64,000 nucleotides of DNA from Cryptosporangium phraense (GTDB lineage Bacteria > Actinomycetota > Actinomycetes > Mycobacteriales > Cryptosporangiaceae): assembly GCF_006912135.1 (NCBI RefSeq), contig NZ_VIRS01000021.1, forward strand, positions 62,001 through 126,000. Reading direction: 5' to 3'. Within the stretch, counting starts at the first letter, position 1. Each line of letters opens with the position of its first letter. Both the position numbers and the translations under genes were made by a program. Shown piece after piece: positions 50,792-58,947 of the stretch. Below the pieces are notes generated by a model. That model was not told the DNA's origin. It did no database searches and worked only from the letters and a program-made list of their open reading frames with translations.

Positions 50792-53546
50792 GCAATCGCC
50801 GCGTACGTACACCTACGACGCGTTCATCACCTACAACGCGAGGGCGGACTCTGAGCTCGCCCCAGCCGTCCGGCGAGTTCTTCACCGGCTCGGCCGACCG
50901 TGGTACCGGCCGCGGGCTCTCCGAGTGTTTCTCGATACCGCCGAAATGGCCTTCGAGGAGAGTCTTCCAGTGGCGATCACCGAGGCCCTCCTCGATTCGC
51001 GCTACCTGATCCTGCTGGCCTGTCCGGAGTCAGCCGCGTCCGTCTGGGTCGGCAAAGAGACCGCGATCTGGCTCGAGCACCGCTCCGCCGCGGACATCGT
51101 CGTGGTCGTGACCGGCGAAGAGGAATTGGTCTGGGACGAGTCCGCGAACGTGCTGACCGGGCCGGCGCTCTCCGAGCCGGTCCGGACAGCGATCACCGCG
51201 CAGCCGCGGTGGGTCGACCTTCGCTGGGCCAAGCACGAGGAGCACGGCGCCGATCACCCGGGATTCCGGGACACGGTCGCCGAGATCGCCGCGCCGCTGC
51301 ACGGCATGTCCAAGGTCCAGCTCGTGGGCGAGGACCTCCAGCAGCAGCGACGTTCCCGCCGCATCGTGCGGACCACGATCGCGGCGCTGGTCGCTCTCGT
51401 GCTCGTCATCGGTGGGCTGGCCCGGTACGCGGTGGAGCAGCGTGACACCGCTCGCGGGCAGACCGCCCGCGCGGTGTCGCAGCGCGTCGCGGTCCGCTCC
51501 GACGAGGTTCGATCCACCGACCCGTCGCTCGCGGCGCAACTCGCGCTGGCGGCCTACCGAGGTTCGCCGACCACGGAAGCGGCGAGCAGCATGCTCACCG
51601 CGGTCAGCACGAGCCTGGACTCCCGCGCGCTCGGTCACGCGTCCGGGGTGACGGCGGTCGCGGTCAGCCCGGACGGCGCCGTCGTGGTGACCGGAGGACT
51701 CGACGACGCCCTCCGTTTCTGGGTGCGGGGACGTACTGGTGGGCTCACACTCGCCGCTCGGCGCACCGCCGGCGTGCTGGGAGTGTCGGGATTGACGTTC
51801 GCACCGACCGGCCGCCAGCTCGCCGTAATCGGAACGACCGGGGTTCTGACGATGGTCGACGTCCGGGTTCCACGCCTGCCGGCCGTCGTGGCCACCGTGC
51901 GGACCCGACACGCCCAGATCTTCGACGTCGTGTCCGGCGCCGACGGCGTGGTGGCGACGGCGTCCAAGGACGGCACCGTTCTTCTCTGGGACGTCCGAAC
52001 ACCATCTCGCCCGATACTGCGTCACACGCTCTCCACCGGGCGGTACCTCGGTGGCATCGACCTGGCGGCGGACGGTCGCACCCTCGCCATCGCCTACCGC
52101 GGGGCGACGCCGAGGATCGAGCTGGTCGACGTGGCCCGAGGCCGCACCACGAAGACGCTCCCGGTACCTGTTGACACGTCCGATGACGTGCTCGCCCGGT
52201 ATTCCCCGGACGGTCACCAGTTGGCCGTGGTGTTCGACCACGCGTTCGGTGTGTTCGATCTCGCCGGTGCCAATCCCCGGTTCACGCCGCTGCCGACCGT
52301 GCACGCGGGCCAGATCACGGTTCTCCGGTTCAGTACCGACGGCAGCCGGATCGCGACCGGTTCGCAGGATCACCTGGTCGTGCTCTGGGATGCCCACCGG
52401 CTGCGCGCTCTCCTCAAGCTGGCGCATCCGGCCCTCGTCACCGACCTGGTGTTCGTGCCGGGGAGCACCACGGTGGTGACGGCGGCCGACGACGGCGCCG
52501 CGCGGGTCTGGGATCCTGATCGCCGACTCACCACGACCGAGACCGGACCGATCTGGGCCATGGCTCGCAGCGCCGACGGCCGCCTGCTCGCCGAGGCAGG
52601 GTCGGATCGGTCGGTCGTGCTGTGGCGGGTCGTGCCCGGGCGGCCGATCGTCGAGATCGGGCGGATCAGCGGCCTGCCCGGCCGGGTCGACTCGCTGGCT
52701 CCGACCCCCGACGGGCGCCGGGTCATCGTCCACTCGGCCGTGACCGAAACCAGCAGCCGCGTCCAGGTGTGGGACGTCAGTCATCCAGCGAGCCCGGCGC
52801 TGATCACCACGCTCGGCGTTCACGACGTCAGCGCGGTCGCGCTCAGCCCGGACGGCACCACCCTGGCGACCGGACACCATAACGGCGCCGTGCGCCTGTG
52901 GTCCGCGTCCGACCTGCGAGGCTCCGCGCCGAAACAGAGTCTCCTGCTGCCGCTCCGGTCATCACCGGTCTGGACCCTCAGGTTCAGCCCGGACGGCCGG
53001 CAGCTGGCGGCCGCGAGCAAGGAACGCGCGACGTACCTCTGGACGGTCGCCACGCCGGAGGCGTTTCCCCGAATGGTTCCGTCGGCCGACGATTCGGCGA
53101 CGGCAGTCGCGTTCAGCCCGGACGGTAGATACCTGGCGACCGGGGCACCCCAGCACGACGTCCAGATCTGGGACGTGGCGACCGCACCGTACCGCGGTCC
53201 GATCGCTACGCTCCACGGGCACACCGACGGCATTTATGCGCTGGCGTTCAGCCCGGACGGACGGACTCTGGTGAGCGGCGGGCGCGATCACACCGTGATC
53301 GTCTGGGACGTCGCCGACCTACGGGCCCCGGCGCTCCGCGCCCGACTGACGTCACCGGGCGGTGAGGTGGCGGCGCTGGTGTTCCTCGACTCCCACACGG
53401 TGGCGGTCGCGGACCAGACCGTCCGGCTCGTGGAGACGAGCCTCGCCCGCGCGTCCAGTCTGGTCTGTGACTTGGCCGGGGACGGGCTGACCGCGGCCGA
53501 GTGGCGGGTCTACCTGCCCGAGTGGACGTACGACAAGCCGTGCTGA
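50784..53546 (+). CDS. TIR domain - transmembrane - WD40 repeat protein
   Basis: A 920-residue protein. Residues 8-140 are a TIR domain: YDAFITYNARAD, FLDTAEMAFEESLPVAITEALLDSRYLILLACPESAASVWVGKE, with the Glu position of NADase TIRs occupied by E92. A basic helix QQQRRSRR leads to one membrane segment (about 192-213), a helical stalk RGQTARAVSQRVAVRSD, and then a dozen or so WD40 repeats (about 272-890; VTAVAVSPDGAVVVTGG, VSAVALSPDGTTLATGHHNGAVRLWSA, IYALAFSPDGRTLVSGGRDHTVIVWDV). The end TAAEWRVYLPEWTYDKPC matches the tail motif of nSTAND-WD40 proteins, but no STAND NTPase is present. With TIR inside, WD40 would face outside. Confidence 0.93.
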   Translation: MTEQSPRTYTYDAFITYNARADSELAPAVRRVLHRLGRPWYRPRALRVFLDTAEMAFEESLPVAITEALLDSRYLILLACPESAASVWVGKETAIWLEHRSAADIVVVVTGEEELVWDESANVLTGPALSEPVRTAITAQPRWVDLRWAKHEEHGADHPGFRDTVAEIAAPLHGMSKVQLVGEDLQQQRRSRRIVRTTIAALVALVLVIGGLARYAVEQRDTARGQTARAVSQRVAVRSDEVRSTDPSLAAQLALAAYRGSPTTEAASSMLTAVSTSLDSRALGHASGVTAVAVSPDGAVVVTGGLDDALRFWVRGRTGGLTLAARRTAGVLGVSGLTFAPTGRQLAVIGTTGVLTMVDVRVPRLPAVVATVRTRHAQIFDVVSGADGVVATASKDGTVLLWDVRTPSRPILRHTLSTGRYLGGIDLAADGRTLAIAYRGATPRIELVDVARGRTTKTLPVPVDTSDDVLARYSPDGHQLAVVFDHAFGVFDLAGANPRFTPLPTVHAGQITVLRFSTDGSRIATGSQDHLVVLWDAHRLRALLKLAHPALVTDLVFVPGSTTVVTAADDGAARVWDPDRRLTTTETGPIWAMARSADGRLLAEAGSDRSVVLWRVVPGRPIVEIGRISGLPGRVDSLAPTPDGRRVIVHSAVTETSSRVQVWDVSHPASPALITTLGVHDVSAVALSPDGTTLATGHHNGAVRLWSASDLRGSAPKQSLLLPLRSSPVWTLRFSPDGRQLAAASKERATYLWTVATPEAFPRMVPSADDSATAVAFSPDGRYLATGAPQHDVQIWDVATAPYRGPIATLHGHTDGIYALAFSPDGRTLVSGGRDHTVIVWDVADLRAPALRARLTSPGGEVAALVFLDSHTVAVADQTVRLVETSLARASSLVCDLAGDGLTAAEWRVYLPEWTYDKPC

Positions 53547-54235
53547 TACCTCGCCGCGGACTCTCCGCCCTGATTCTGGTTCTCGCCACGGCAGTGATTC
53601 CGGGCGGAGCGGGCACGTCGCCGCACTTGCCGGCCAGGTACACCGATGCCCAGCAGACCGTCGACGCGGCCCGGACCGCCCTGCTCAGCACCGCCGGTGT
53701 GCGGGTCGTCGGCGTCGAGGAGTACCGAGGGCGCCGGATCGATGCCGACTACCGGTTCGGGCCGCACGAATGCCAGGCGTTCGGCCGGATGGAGGCCGGA
53801 GGCTGGGAGGTCCGCCGGGTCGACGGAAGCACGTTCGTCCGCGTCGATGCGGGCATGCTCGTCGCGAACGGGCTTCAGGACCGCGCCGCCGAGTTGGTCG
53901 GAGGACGATGGCTGCAGGTGACGGCCTTGGTGCCGAAACTCCCGGGTGCCGATGCGGTGACCCTGGACGGCCTCCTCCGGACGTTGCCGTTCGACGCGCT
54001 GCGCGGCGGGCGGGTGGTCCCGGTCGCGTTCCGGGGCGAGGCTACCGCGATGGTCGTCGCCTCCTCCGGCGCTTCCATGCTCGTCCATGTCGGGACCGAT
54101 CCGTATCCGATCCGGATCGTGGTACCGGCTGCCGGTACCAGCTACGAGTTCCGGAGTTACGGCGAGGCTCCGCACGTCGTCGCTCCCGCTGATGCGTTCG
54201 ACGTCACCGGTTTCCACGATGTCGATGGGAACTGA
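53540..54235 (+). CDS. Secreted LolA/LprG-like protein
   Basis: A 231-residue exported protein. A Sec-type signal (PRRGLSALILVLATAVIPGGAG) has no lipobox cysteine. The mature part alternates strands like LolA/LprG-type lipid-binding proteins of actinobacteria (AARTALLSTAGVRVVGVEEY, ECQAFGRMEAGGWEVRRVDGSTFVRVDAGMLVANG, GGRWLQVTALVPKL), but the match is by pattern only. GTG at 53540 overlaps the stop of the TIR-WD40 gene by 7 bases, so it is the last gene of the six-gene unit. Possible role: envelope ligand or substrate binding. Confidence 0.65.
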   Translation: MLIPRRGLSALILVLATAVIPGGAGTSPHLPARYTDAQQTVDAARTALLSTAGVRVVGVEEYRGRRIDADYRFGPHECQAFGRMEAGGWEVRRVDGSTFVRVDAGMLVANGLQDRAAELVGGRWLQVTALVPKLPGADAVTLDGLLRTLPFDALRGGRVVPVAFRGEATAMVVASSGASMLVHVGTDPYPIRIVVPAAGTSYEFRSYGEAPHVVAPADAFDVTGFHDVDGN

Positions 54236-54348
54236 GTGGTGACGGGTCGGTCCGCGGCCCGGATCCCATGACACCAACCCGCAGCTCTTCGGCCCGGACC
54301 GGATCGATCTGTGGAAACGTCAGACCGGCCGCAACCCGGGAGGTCCGC
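54236..54348. other. Intergenic region before aldehyde dehydrogenase
   Basis: A 113-base gap without gene or clear terminator; TCCG-N5-CGGA near 54264 is a minor hairpin. GGGAGGTCC before the ATG at 54349 is a strong ribosome site. Confidence 0.4.
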
Positions 54349-55770
54349 ATGACCACTCCGCGCACCGTCACGATCGACGGCGCCGCCGTCGAGACCGCGA
54401 AACACTTCGACGTCGTCAACCCCGCCACCGGTACCCCGTTCGCCGAGGCCCCGGCCATTTCCGAGAACCAGCTCGACGCGGCCGTCCGCGCCGCCGACGC
54501 CGCCTTCGGCACCTGGCGCCGCGACGAGGGCGTCCGCAGGCAAGCCCTCCTCGACGCCGCCGACGCGGTCGACAAGGCCCGCGACGAGCTGGCCGCGATC
54601 CTCACCACCGAGCAGGGCAAACCGCTCAAGGAGGCGGTCGCCGAGACGTACGCGGTCTCGATGTGGCTGCGCTACTACGCGTCCCTCGAGCTCGCCCCGG
54701 AGATCGTCCGCGACGACGCCAAGGGCTACGCCGAGGTGCACCGCCGTCCGCTCGGCGTCGTCGGCGCGATCACGCCCTGGAACTTCCCGCTGACGCTGGC
54801 CATGTGGAAGATCGCGCCGGCGTTGCGGGCCGGCAACACCGTCGTCGTCAAGCCCTCGCCGTACACGCCGCTGGCCACGCTGAAACTCGGCGACGTCCTG
54901 CGCGACGTGCTGCCCCCGGGCGTCCTCAACGTGATCAGTGGCCCGGACCCGCTGGGCGCGAGCCTGACCGCGCACCCGCTCGTCCGCAAGATCAGTTTCA
55001 CCGGGAGCACCGCGACCGGGAAGAAGGTGGCGGCCGCGGCCGCGACCGACCTCAAGCGGGTCACGCTCGAGCTCGGCGGGAACGACCCGGCGATCGTCCT
55101 GCCGGACGCGCCGATCCAGAAGCTCGCGCACTCGCTGTTCTGGAGCGGTTTCATGAACAACGGCCAGGTCTGTCTGGCCGCGAAGCGGCTCTACGTGCAC
55201 CGCGACCAGCACGACGACCTGGTCGACGCGCTGGCCGACCTGGCCCGGACCGTGCACGTCGACGAGGGCACGGCCGAGGGCGTCGAGCTCGGCCCGATCA
55301 ACAACAAGATGCAGTTCGACCGCGTCTCCGGCCTGGTGGAGGATGCGATCGCGCAGGGCGCGACGGTCGCGGCCGGTGGCGCGCCGCTGGACCGCCCGGG
55401 GTACTTCTTCGCCCCGACGATCCTGACCGGTCTGTCGGACGGTGTCCGCATCGTCGACGAGGAACAGTTCGGTCCGGCCCTGCCGGTCCTGGTTTACGAC
55501 GACGTCTCCGACGCCGTCGCCCGCGCGAATCGCACCAGCTACGGCCTCACCGCCTCGGTCTGGTCGGACGATCCGGACGCCGCGGCGGCGATCGCCCTGG
55601 AGCTGGACGCCGGGCAGGTGACCGTGAACTCGCACGGCACCGCGGTGACGCCGGATCTGCCGTTCGGCGGGCACAAGTCGAGCGGGATCGGCGTCGAGAA
55701 CGGGCCGTGGGGGCTGCTCGGCTTCACCGAGATCCAGGTCCTGGCCGGGCCGTCCCGTCAGAAGGCCTGA
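54349..55770 (+). CDS. NAD(P)-dependent aldehyde dehydrogenase
   Basis: A 473-residue ALDH-superfamily enzyme oxidising an aldehyde to its acid. Visible are the N-terminal FDVVNPATGTPFAEAP, the catalytic Asn in ITPWNFPL near residue 145, VVVKPSPYTPLATLKLG, the Rossmann FTGSTATGKKV near 220, the general base in LELGGNDPAIV, and the nucleophile C275 in NNGQVCLAAKR. DEEQFGPALPVL near 380 is the usual EEIFGPVLPV. It resembles vanillin/benzaldehyde-type or succinate-semialdehyde-type dehydrogenases; substrate open. ATG at 54349 has GGGAGG upstream; a longer frame to 54268 lacks one. Confidence 0.94.
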   Translation: MTTPRTVTIDGAAVETAKHFDVVNPATGTPFAEAPAISENQLDAAVRAADAAFGTWRRDEGVRRQALLDAADAVDKARDELAAILTTEQGKPLKEAVAETYAVSMWLRYYASLELAPEIVRDDAKGYAEVHRRPLGVVGAITPWNFPLTLAMWKIAPALRAGNTVVVKPSPYTPLATLKLGDVLRDVLPPGVLNVISGPDPLGASLTAHPLVRKISFTGSTATGKKVAAAAATDLKRVTLELGGNDPAIVLPDAPIQKLAHSLFWSGFMNNGQVCLAAKRLYVHRDQHDDLVDALADLARTVHVDEGTAEGVELGPINNKMQFDRVSGLVEDAIAQGATVAAGGAPLDRPGYFFAPTILTGLSDGVRIVDEEQFGPALPVLVYDDVSDAVARANRTSYGLTASVWSDDPDAAAAIALELDAGQVTVNSHGTAVTPDLPFGGHKSSGIGVENGPWGLLGFTEIQVLAGPSRQKA

Positions 55771-55773
55771 CCG

Positions 55774-55809
55774 GCGCGGTGACGGCGGACGCGTCCGCCG
55801 TCACCGCGC
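55774..55809. terminator. 36-bp perfect palindrome, bidirectional terminator
   Basis: Eighteen bases starting GCGCGGTGACGGCGGACG are followed immediately by their exact reverse complement. It lies 3 bases after the aldehyde dehydrogenase stop and covers the stop codon of the converging histidine kinase (55801-55803), so it should end transcription in both directions. Confidence 0.8.
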
Positions 55810-56961
55810 GGCAGCGATCGCCGGAGGCCCGGCCGGGACGCCGATCGGGAGCGAGACCTCGACGGCGTAGCCGCGGTCGCCGTCCGGGCCTGCGGTCAGG
55901 TGACCGCCCACGCTGGCCGCGCGTTCACGCATGCCGACGAGTCCCCGGCCGGTCGAGAGTGCGCTGACCTGGCCGCCGGCCGGGACCTCGTTGCGCACCA
56001 CGAGGTCCAGCGTCCCGGCGCACCACCCGATCCGGACCCGGATCGCCCGCTCGGGGTCGCCGTACCGGGTCGCGTTCGTCAACGCCTCCTGCACGATCCG
56101 GTACGCGCACAACCCGACGCCCGCATCCAGCGGCACCGGTGCGCCGTCCTCGGCCAGCACGACGCGGCGCCCGCTCAGCCGCACCTGCTCGACCAGCACC
56201 GGGACGTCCTCGATCCCGACCGGCGCGGACGTGGGCTCGGGTCGGTCGTCGGACGGCGCCAGCACCGCGAGCATCCGGCGCAGCTCGACGACCGCCTGCT
56301 GCCCGAGCGTGCCGACCGCGTCGAGCGCGGTCTCGGCCCGGTCCTGGTCGACCCGCAGCACCCGGGCCGCTCCGGCCGACTGCAGCATCATCAGCGTCAC
56401 CGTGTGGGCGACCACGTCGTGCAGGTCCCGGGCGATCCGGCGACGCTCGGCCTCCACCGCGTCGGCGGCCGCGCGCTCGGCGGCCAGCACCCGTTGCCTC
56501 CGGGTCCAGGCGACCCACCGTCCGGCGCCGAACACCGTGAGCGTCAGCAGCGACGAGAGCACGCCCGCGACGACCAGCGCGTCGGTCCGGTCGGCGGGCG
56601 CCGCCGACGCCCGCTCGGTGACCGCGGCGATCGCGACCGGGCCGGACATCGCGGCGAGCGCCAGGCCGGCCCGGAGCGGGCCGGTCCGGCTCGCGACCGT
56701 GTAGAGCGCGACCAGCAGGCCCAGCGTCGGCACGTACACCGGGGCCATCGCCCAGGCCAGCAGCGCGTGGCCGAGCAGGACCAGGAAGACGGTCCCGGGG
56801 AACCGGCGGCGCCAGACCAGCGCGGCGCAGCCGGCCGCCGCGAACAGCGGGACCCAGGGATCGGCGGCGGACCCGGTCGGCTGCCAGAACGCGGCCAGAT
56901 CGAGGACGCACGCGCCACCTGCGAGCGCCGCGTCCAGCAGGAGGGGCCGGTTCGGTCTCAC
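55801..56961 (-). CDS. NarL-type sensor histidine kinase (HisKA_3)
   Basis: A 386-residue membrane kinase. About five N-terminal hydrophobic segments (residues 10-165) are followed by the dimerisation/phosphoacceptor motif EAERRRIARDLHDVVAHTVTLMMLQ (His about 190) and a HATPase with N-box IVQEALTNATRYG and G-box STGRGLVGMRERAASVGGHLTAG near 345. It lacks a large outside sensor domain, so it may sense membrane state. GTG at 56961 overlaps the upstream gene stop by 4 bases (GTGA). Its partner regulator is at 57619-58305, separated by one unusual gene. Confidence 0.92.
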   Translation of the reverse strand: MRPNRPLLLDAALAGGACVLDLAAFWQPTGSAADPWVPLFAAAGCAALVWRRRFPGTVFLVLLGHALLAWAMAPVYVPTLGLLVALYTVASRTGPLRAGLALAAMSGPVAIAAVTERASAAPADRTDALVVAGVLSSLLTLTVFGAGRWVAWTRRQRVLAAERAAADAVEAERRRIARDLHDVVAHTVTLMMLQSAGAARVLRVDQDRAETALDAVGTLGQQAVVELRRMLAVLAPSDDRPEPTSAPVGIEDVPVLVEQVRLSGRRVVLAEDGAPVPLDAGVGLCAYRIVQEALTNATRYGDPERAIRVRIGWCAGTLDLVVRNEVPAGGQVSALSTGRGLVGMRERAASVGGHLTAGPDGDRGYAVEVSLPIGVPAGPPAIAAAR

Positions 56962-57527
56962 AACCACCACAGCCCCCGGCACTCGCACTTCGGGCTGATC
57001 CGGCACCAGATGCCGCCGACCCCCGCGGCGGTGTCGCGGAGTTCGAACACCGGCCAGGTCGCCCGGGTGTCGATCTCCCGGTCCCGCACCGGGCCGAGCA
57101 CGCCGGCCACCGGGAGCGTGCGGACGCCCTCGGGAACCGCGTCGGCGGCTTCCAGCGCGGTCCACAGGTCGGGGTCGACGCCCAGCGCGGTCTCGATCCG
57201 GGTGAGGTCGGTCCAGCGGTCGCTCGGGGTGAGCAACGACGGGTGGGTGAGTGTCAGCACCGCGACCTCGGTGCCGGGCGCGTTGTCGAGTCCGATCACG
57301 ACGGCGGTCCTGATCCGCAGGCGCTCGACCGTGCCCGGCCCGGACGACCCGGCCGCCGCCAGCAGCACCTCGAACGGGGTCGAGTCGTCGAGCCACCCGG
57401 TGGGCCCGGGTACGGCGACGGTGTCCGGCGACAGCAACACGCCGAACGTCACATGTCCGTCGATCGGGTCGGCGACGTGCGCTCTCTGAATAGAGACGAC
57501 AGGTTCGCAATTATCACGGACCACCAT
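56958..57527 (-). CDS. Unknown protein, possibly a degenerate trypsin-fold protein, between regulator and kinase
   Basis: A 189-residue protein. The N-terminal VVSIQRAHVADPIDGHVTFGVLLSPDTVAVPGP and later VAVLTLTHPSLL resemble the first strands of trypsin-like proteases (gvLlsp..vLTaaHC, DvAlL.L), but the catalytic His (AAHC) is absent and no GDSGG serine motif occurs, so no protease activity is proposed. It ends with a Cys-containing tail (WCRISPKCECRGLWWL). ATG at 57527 is chosen for AAGGAG at ideal spacing. The stop overlaps the kinase start, so it is translated with the kinase. Assignment is weak. Confidence 0.55.
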   Translation of the reverse strand: MVVRDNCEPVVSIQRAHVADPIDGHVTFGVLLSPDTVAVPGPTGWLDDSTPFEVLLAAAGSSGPGTVERLRIRTAVVIGLDNAPGTEVAVLTLTHPSLLTPSDRWTDLTRIETALGVDPDLWTALEAADAVPEGVRTLPVAGVLGPVRDREIDTRATWPVFELRDTAAGVGGIWCRISPKCECRGLWWL

Positions 57528-57618
57528 GCGAAGGCTCCTTCTCAACCTTGCGAATGGGAGACCAGTGTGGAACGGAGCCGCCGCGAATGCCTACCGTGTA
57601 TTCCCTGAAATTGCGCCG

Positions 57619-58305
57619 CTAGGGCCGGGACGGAACCGTCACCAGGCCACTCTGATAAGCAGCCACCACAGCCTGGGCCCGGTCCCGCAGACCCAATTTC
57701 GTGAAAATGCGGCCCAGGTGCGTCTTGACCGTGCCTTCTCCGACGTGCAGCCGCGCGGCGATCTCGGCGTTCGTCAACCCGTGGGCGACCAGGATCAGCA
57801 CCTCCCGCTCGCGGCCGGTCAGCCGGGCCAGTTCGGCCGGGGTACGCAGCGCCGGCTCCGGACGGGCGGCGAACTCCCTGACCAGGCTCAACGTCACGGC
57901 CGGGTCGAGCCACCCGCCGCCGGCCGCCACCTCGCGCACCGCCCGTACCAGTTCGGTCGGGGCGGCGTCCTTGAGCAGGAACCCGGACGCGCCCGCCCGC
58001 AGCGCGTCGAACACCGCGACGTCCACGTTGTACCCGGTCATCATCAGCACCTTCACCGGCCGGCCGGGGTCGGCCGAGAACGCGTCGGCGGTGATCAGGC
58101 GGGTCGCCTCGACGCCGGTCAGGCCGGGCATCGAGACGTCCATGAGTACGACGTCGGGCTGGAGCGCCCGGACCATCTCGACGGCAATTGTTCCGTCCTC
58201 GGCCTCACCGACAACGTCCAGGTCGGCTTCGGTGGCCAGCAGCATGCAAATACCGGATCGCACCAATAATTGATCGTCGGCCACGATGACCCGAACCGTT
58301 GTCAT
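57619..58305 (-). CDS. NarL/LuxR-family response regulator
   Basis: A 228-residue regulator. Receiver domain residues 4-125 have acidic pocket VADDQLLVR, phosphoacceptor D in DVVLMDVSMPG (about residue 57), switch T in LMMTGY and K in FLLKDA. The LuxR-type helix-turn-helix is LTGREREVLILVAHGLTNAEIAARLHVGEGTVKTHLGRIFTKLGLRDRAQAV (about 162-213). ATG at 58305 is used since homology begins there. First gene of the regulator / unknown protein / kinase set, with a 91-base gap before the second gene. Confidence 0.95.
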   Translation of the reverse strand: MTTVRVIVADDQLLVRSGICMLLATEADLDVVGEAEDGTIAVEMVRALQPDVVLMDVSMPGLTGVEATRLITADAFSADPGRPVKVLMMTGYNVDVAVFDALRAGASGFLLKDAAPTELVRAVREVAAGGGWLDPAVTLSLVREFAARPEPALRTPAELARLTGREREVLILVAHGLTNAEIAARLHVGEGTVKTHLGRIFTKLGLRDRAQAVVAAYQSGLVTVPSRP

Positions 58306-58457
58306 TGGTCCCTCGCCCTGATGTCCGCCCGTATGCCTGTGGTCATACGGCAAAGATCGGCTTTCGGCCAGACGTCGGAGACGCGTCGCCCCGCAAATGA
58401 TTGCCTCCGTCGGCGAGGACTCGCCGAGAACCACGAATCCCTTCCGGAGGAATCGAC
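58306..58457. promoter_or_regulatory. Divergent promoter region, response regulator / small beta protein
   Basis: A 152-base gap with A/T-richer patches next to the regulator start. GGAGG lies 9 bases before the ATG at 58458. No palindrome stands out. Confidence 0.4.
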
Positions 58458-58877
58458 ATGTCGAGCAAGTTCCAGTCTCTCGAGGTACCGGCGGCCGCGC
58501 TGAACGGCAGCATTTCCGCGCAGGTCCTCGACCCGGGCTCCCAGCCCACCGAGATCGTCACCGGCAGCTCCGCGTGGCAGATCGAGGTCGAGTGGGAGAT
58601 CCGCGGGTTCCTGGTGCCGTCGCTGGCCGGGACCTGGCGCGTCCAGACCGCGTTCGACCCGGTGGGTCCGGGCGCCGGCCAGCTGTTCCCGGCCGCCCCG
58701 CAGAACGTGACGCTGACGCCCACCAACGGCAACTACCGGGTGGTGTTCAACCTGGCGAACGCGATCCCGAACGGCACCTACGAGGTCGTCGTCAACCTGA
58801 GCTACGTCACCGCGGCCGGGACGCCCGGGCGCATGGCCGGGCTCGTCGAGCTCGGCACGGTCGTCGTTCAGGCCTGA
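58458..58877 (+). CDS. Small beta-rich protein, unknown
   Basis: A 139-residue protein that I do not recognise. It has no signal peptide or membrane segment, and alternating strands suggest a beta sandwich: WQIEVEWEIRGFLVPSLAGTWRVQTAFDPVG, NVTLTPTNGNYRVVFNLANAIPNGTYEVVVNLSYVT. The last strand GLVELGTVVVQA closes the fold. GGAGG at ideal spacing supports the ATG at 58458. A membrane-anchored gene follows 70 bases later on the same strand; both may be targets of the adjacent two-component system. Confidence 0.75.
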   Translation: MSSKFQSLEVPAAALNGSISAQVLDPGSQPTEIVTGSSAWQIEVEWEIRGFLVPSLAGTWRVQTAFDPVGPGAGQLFPAAPQNVTLTPTNGNYRVVFNLANAIPNGTYEVVVNLSYVTAAGTPGRMAGLVELGTVVVQA

Positions 58878-58947
58878 CCCATCGCCGGGCGGCCCGGGCC
58901 ACCTGGCCCGGGCCGCGCGGCCCCTGCGCAGAAAGGAAACCATCGCC

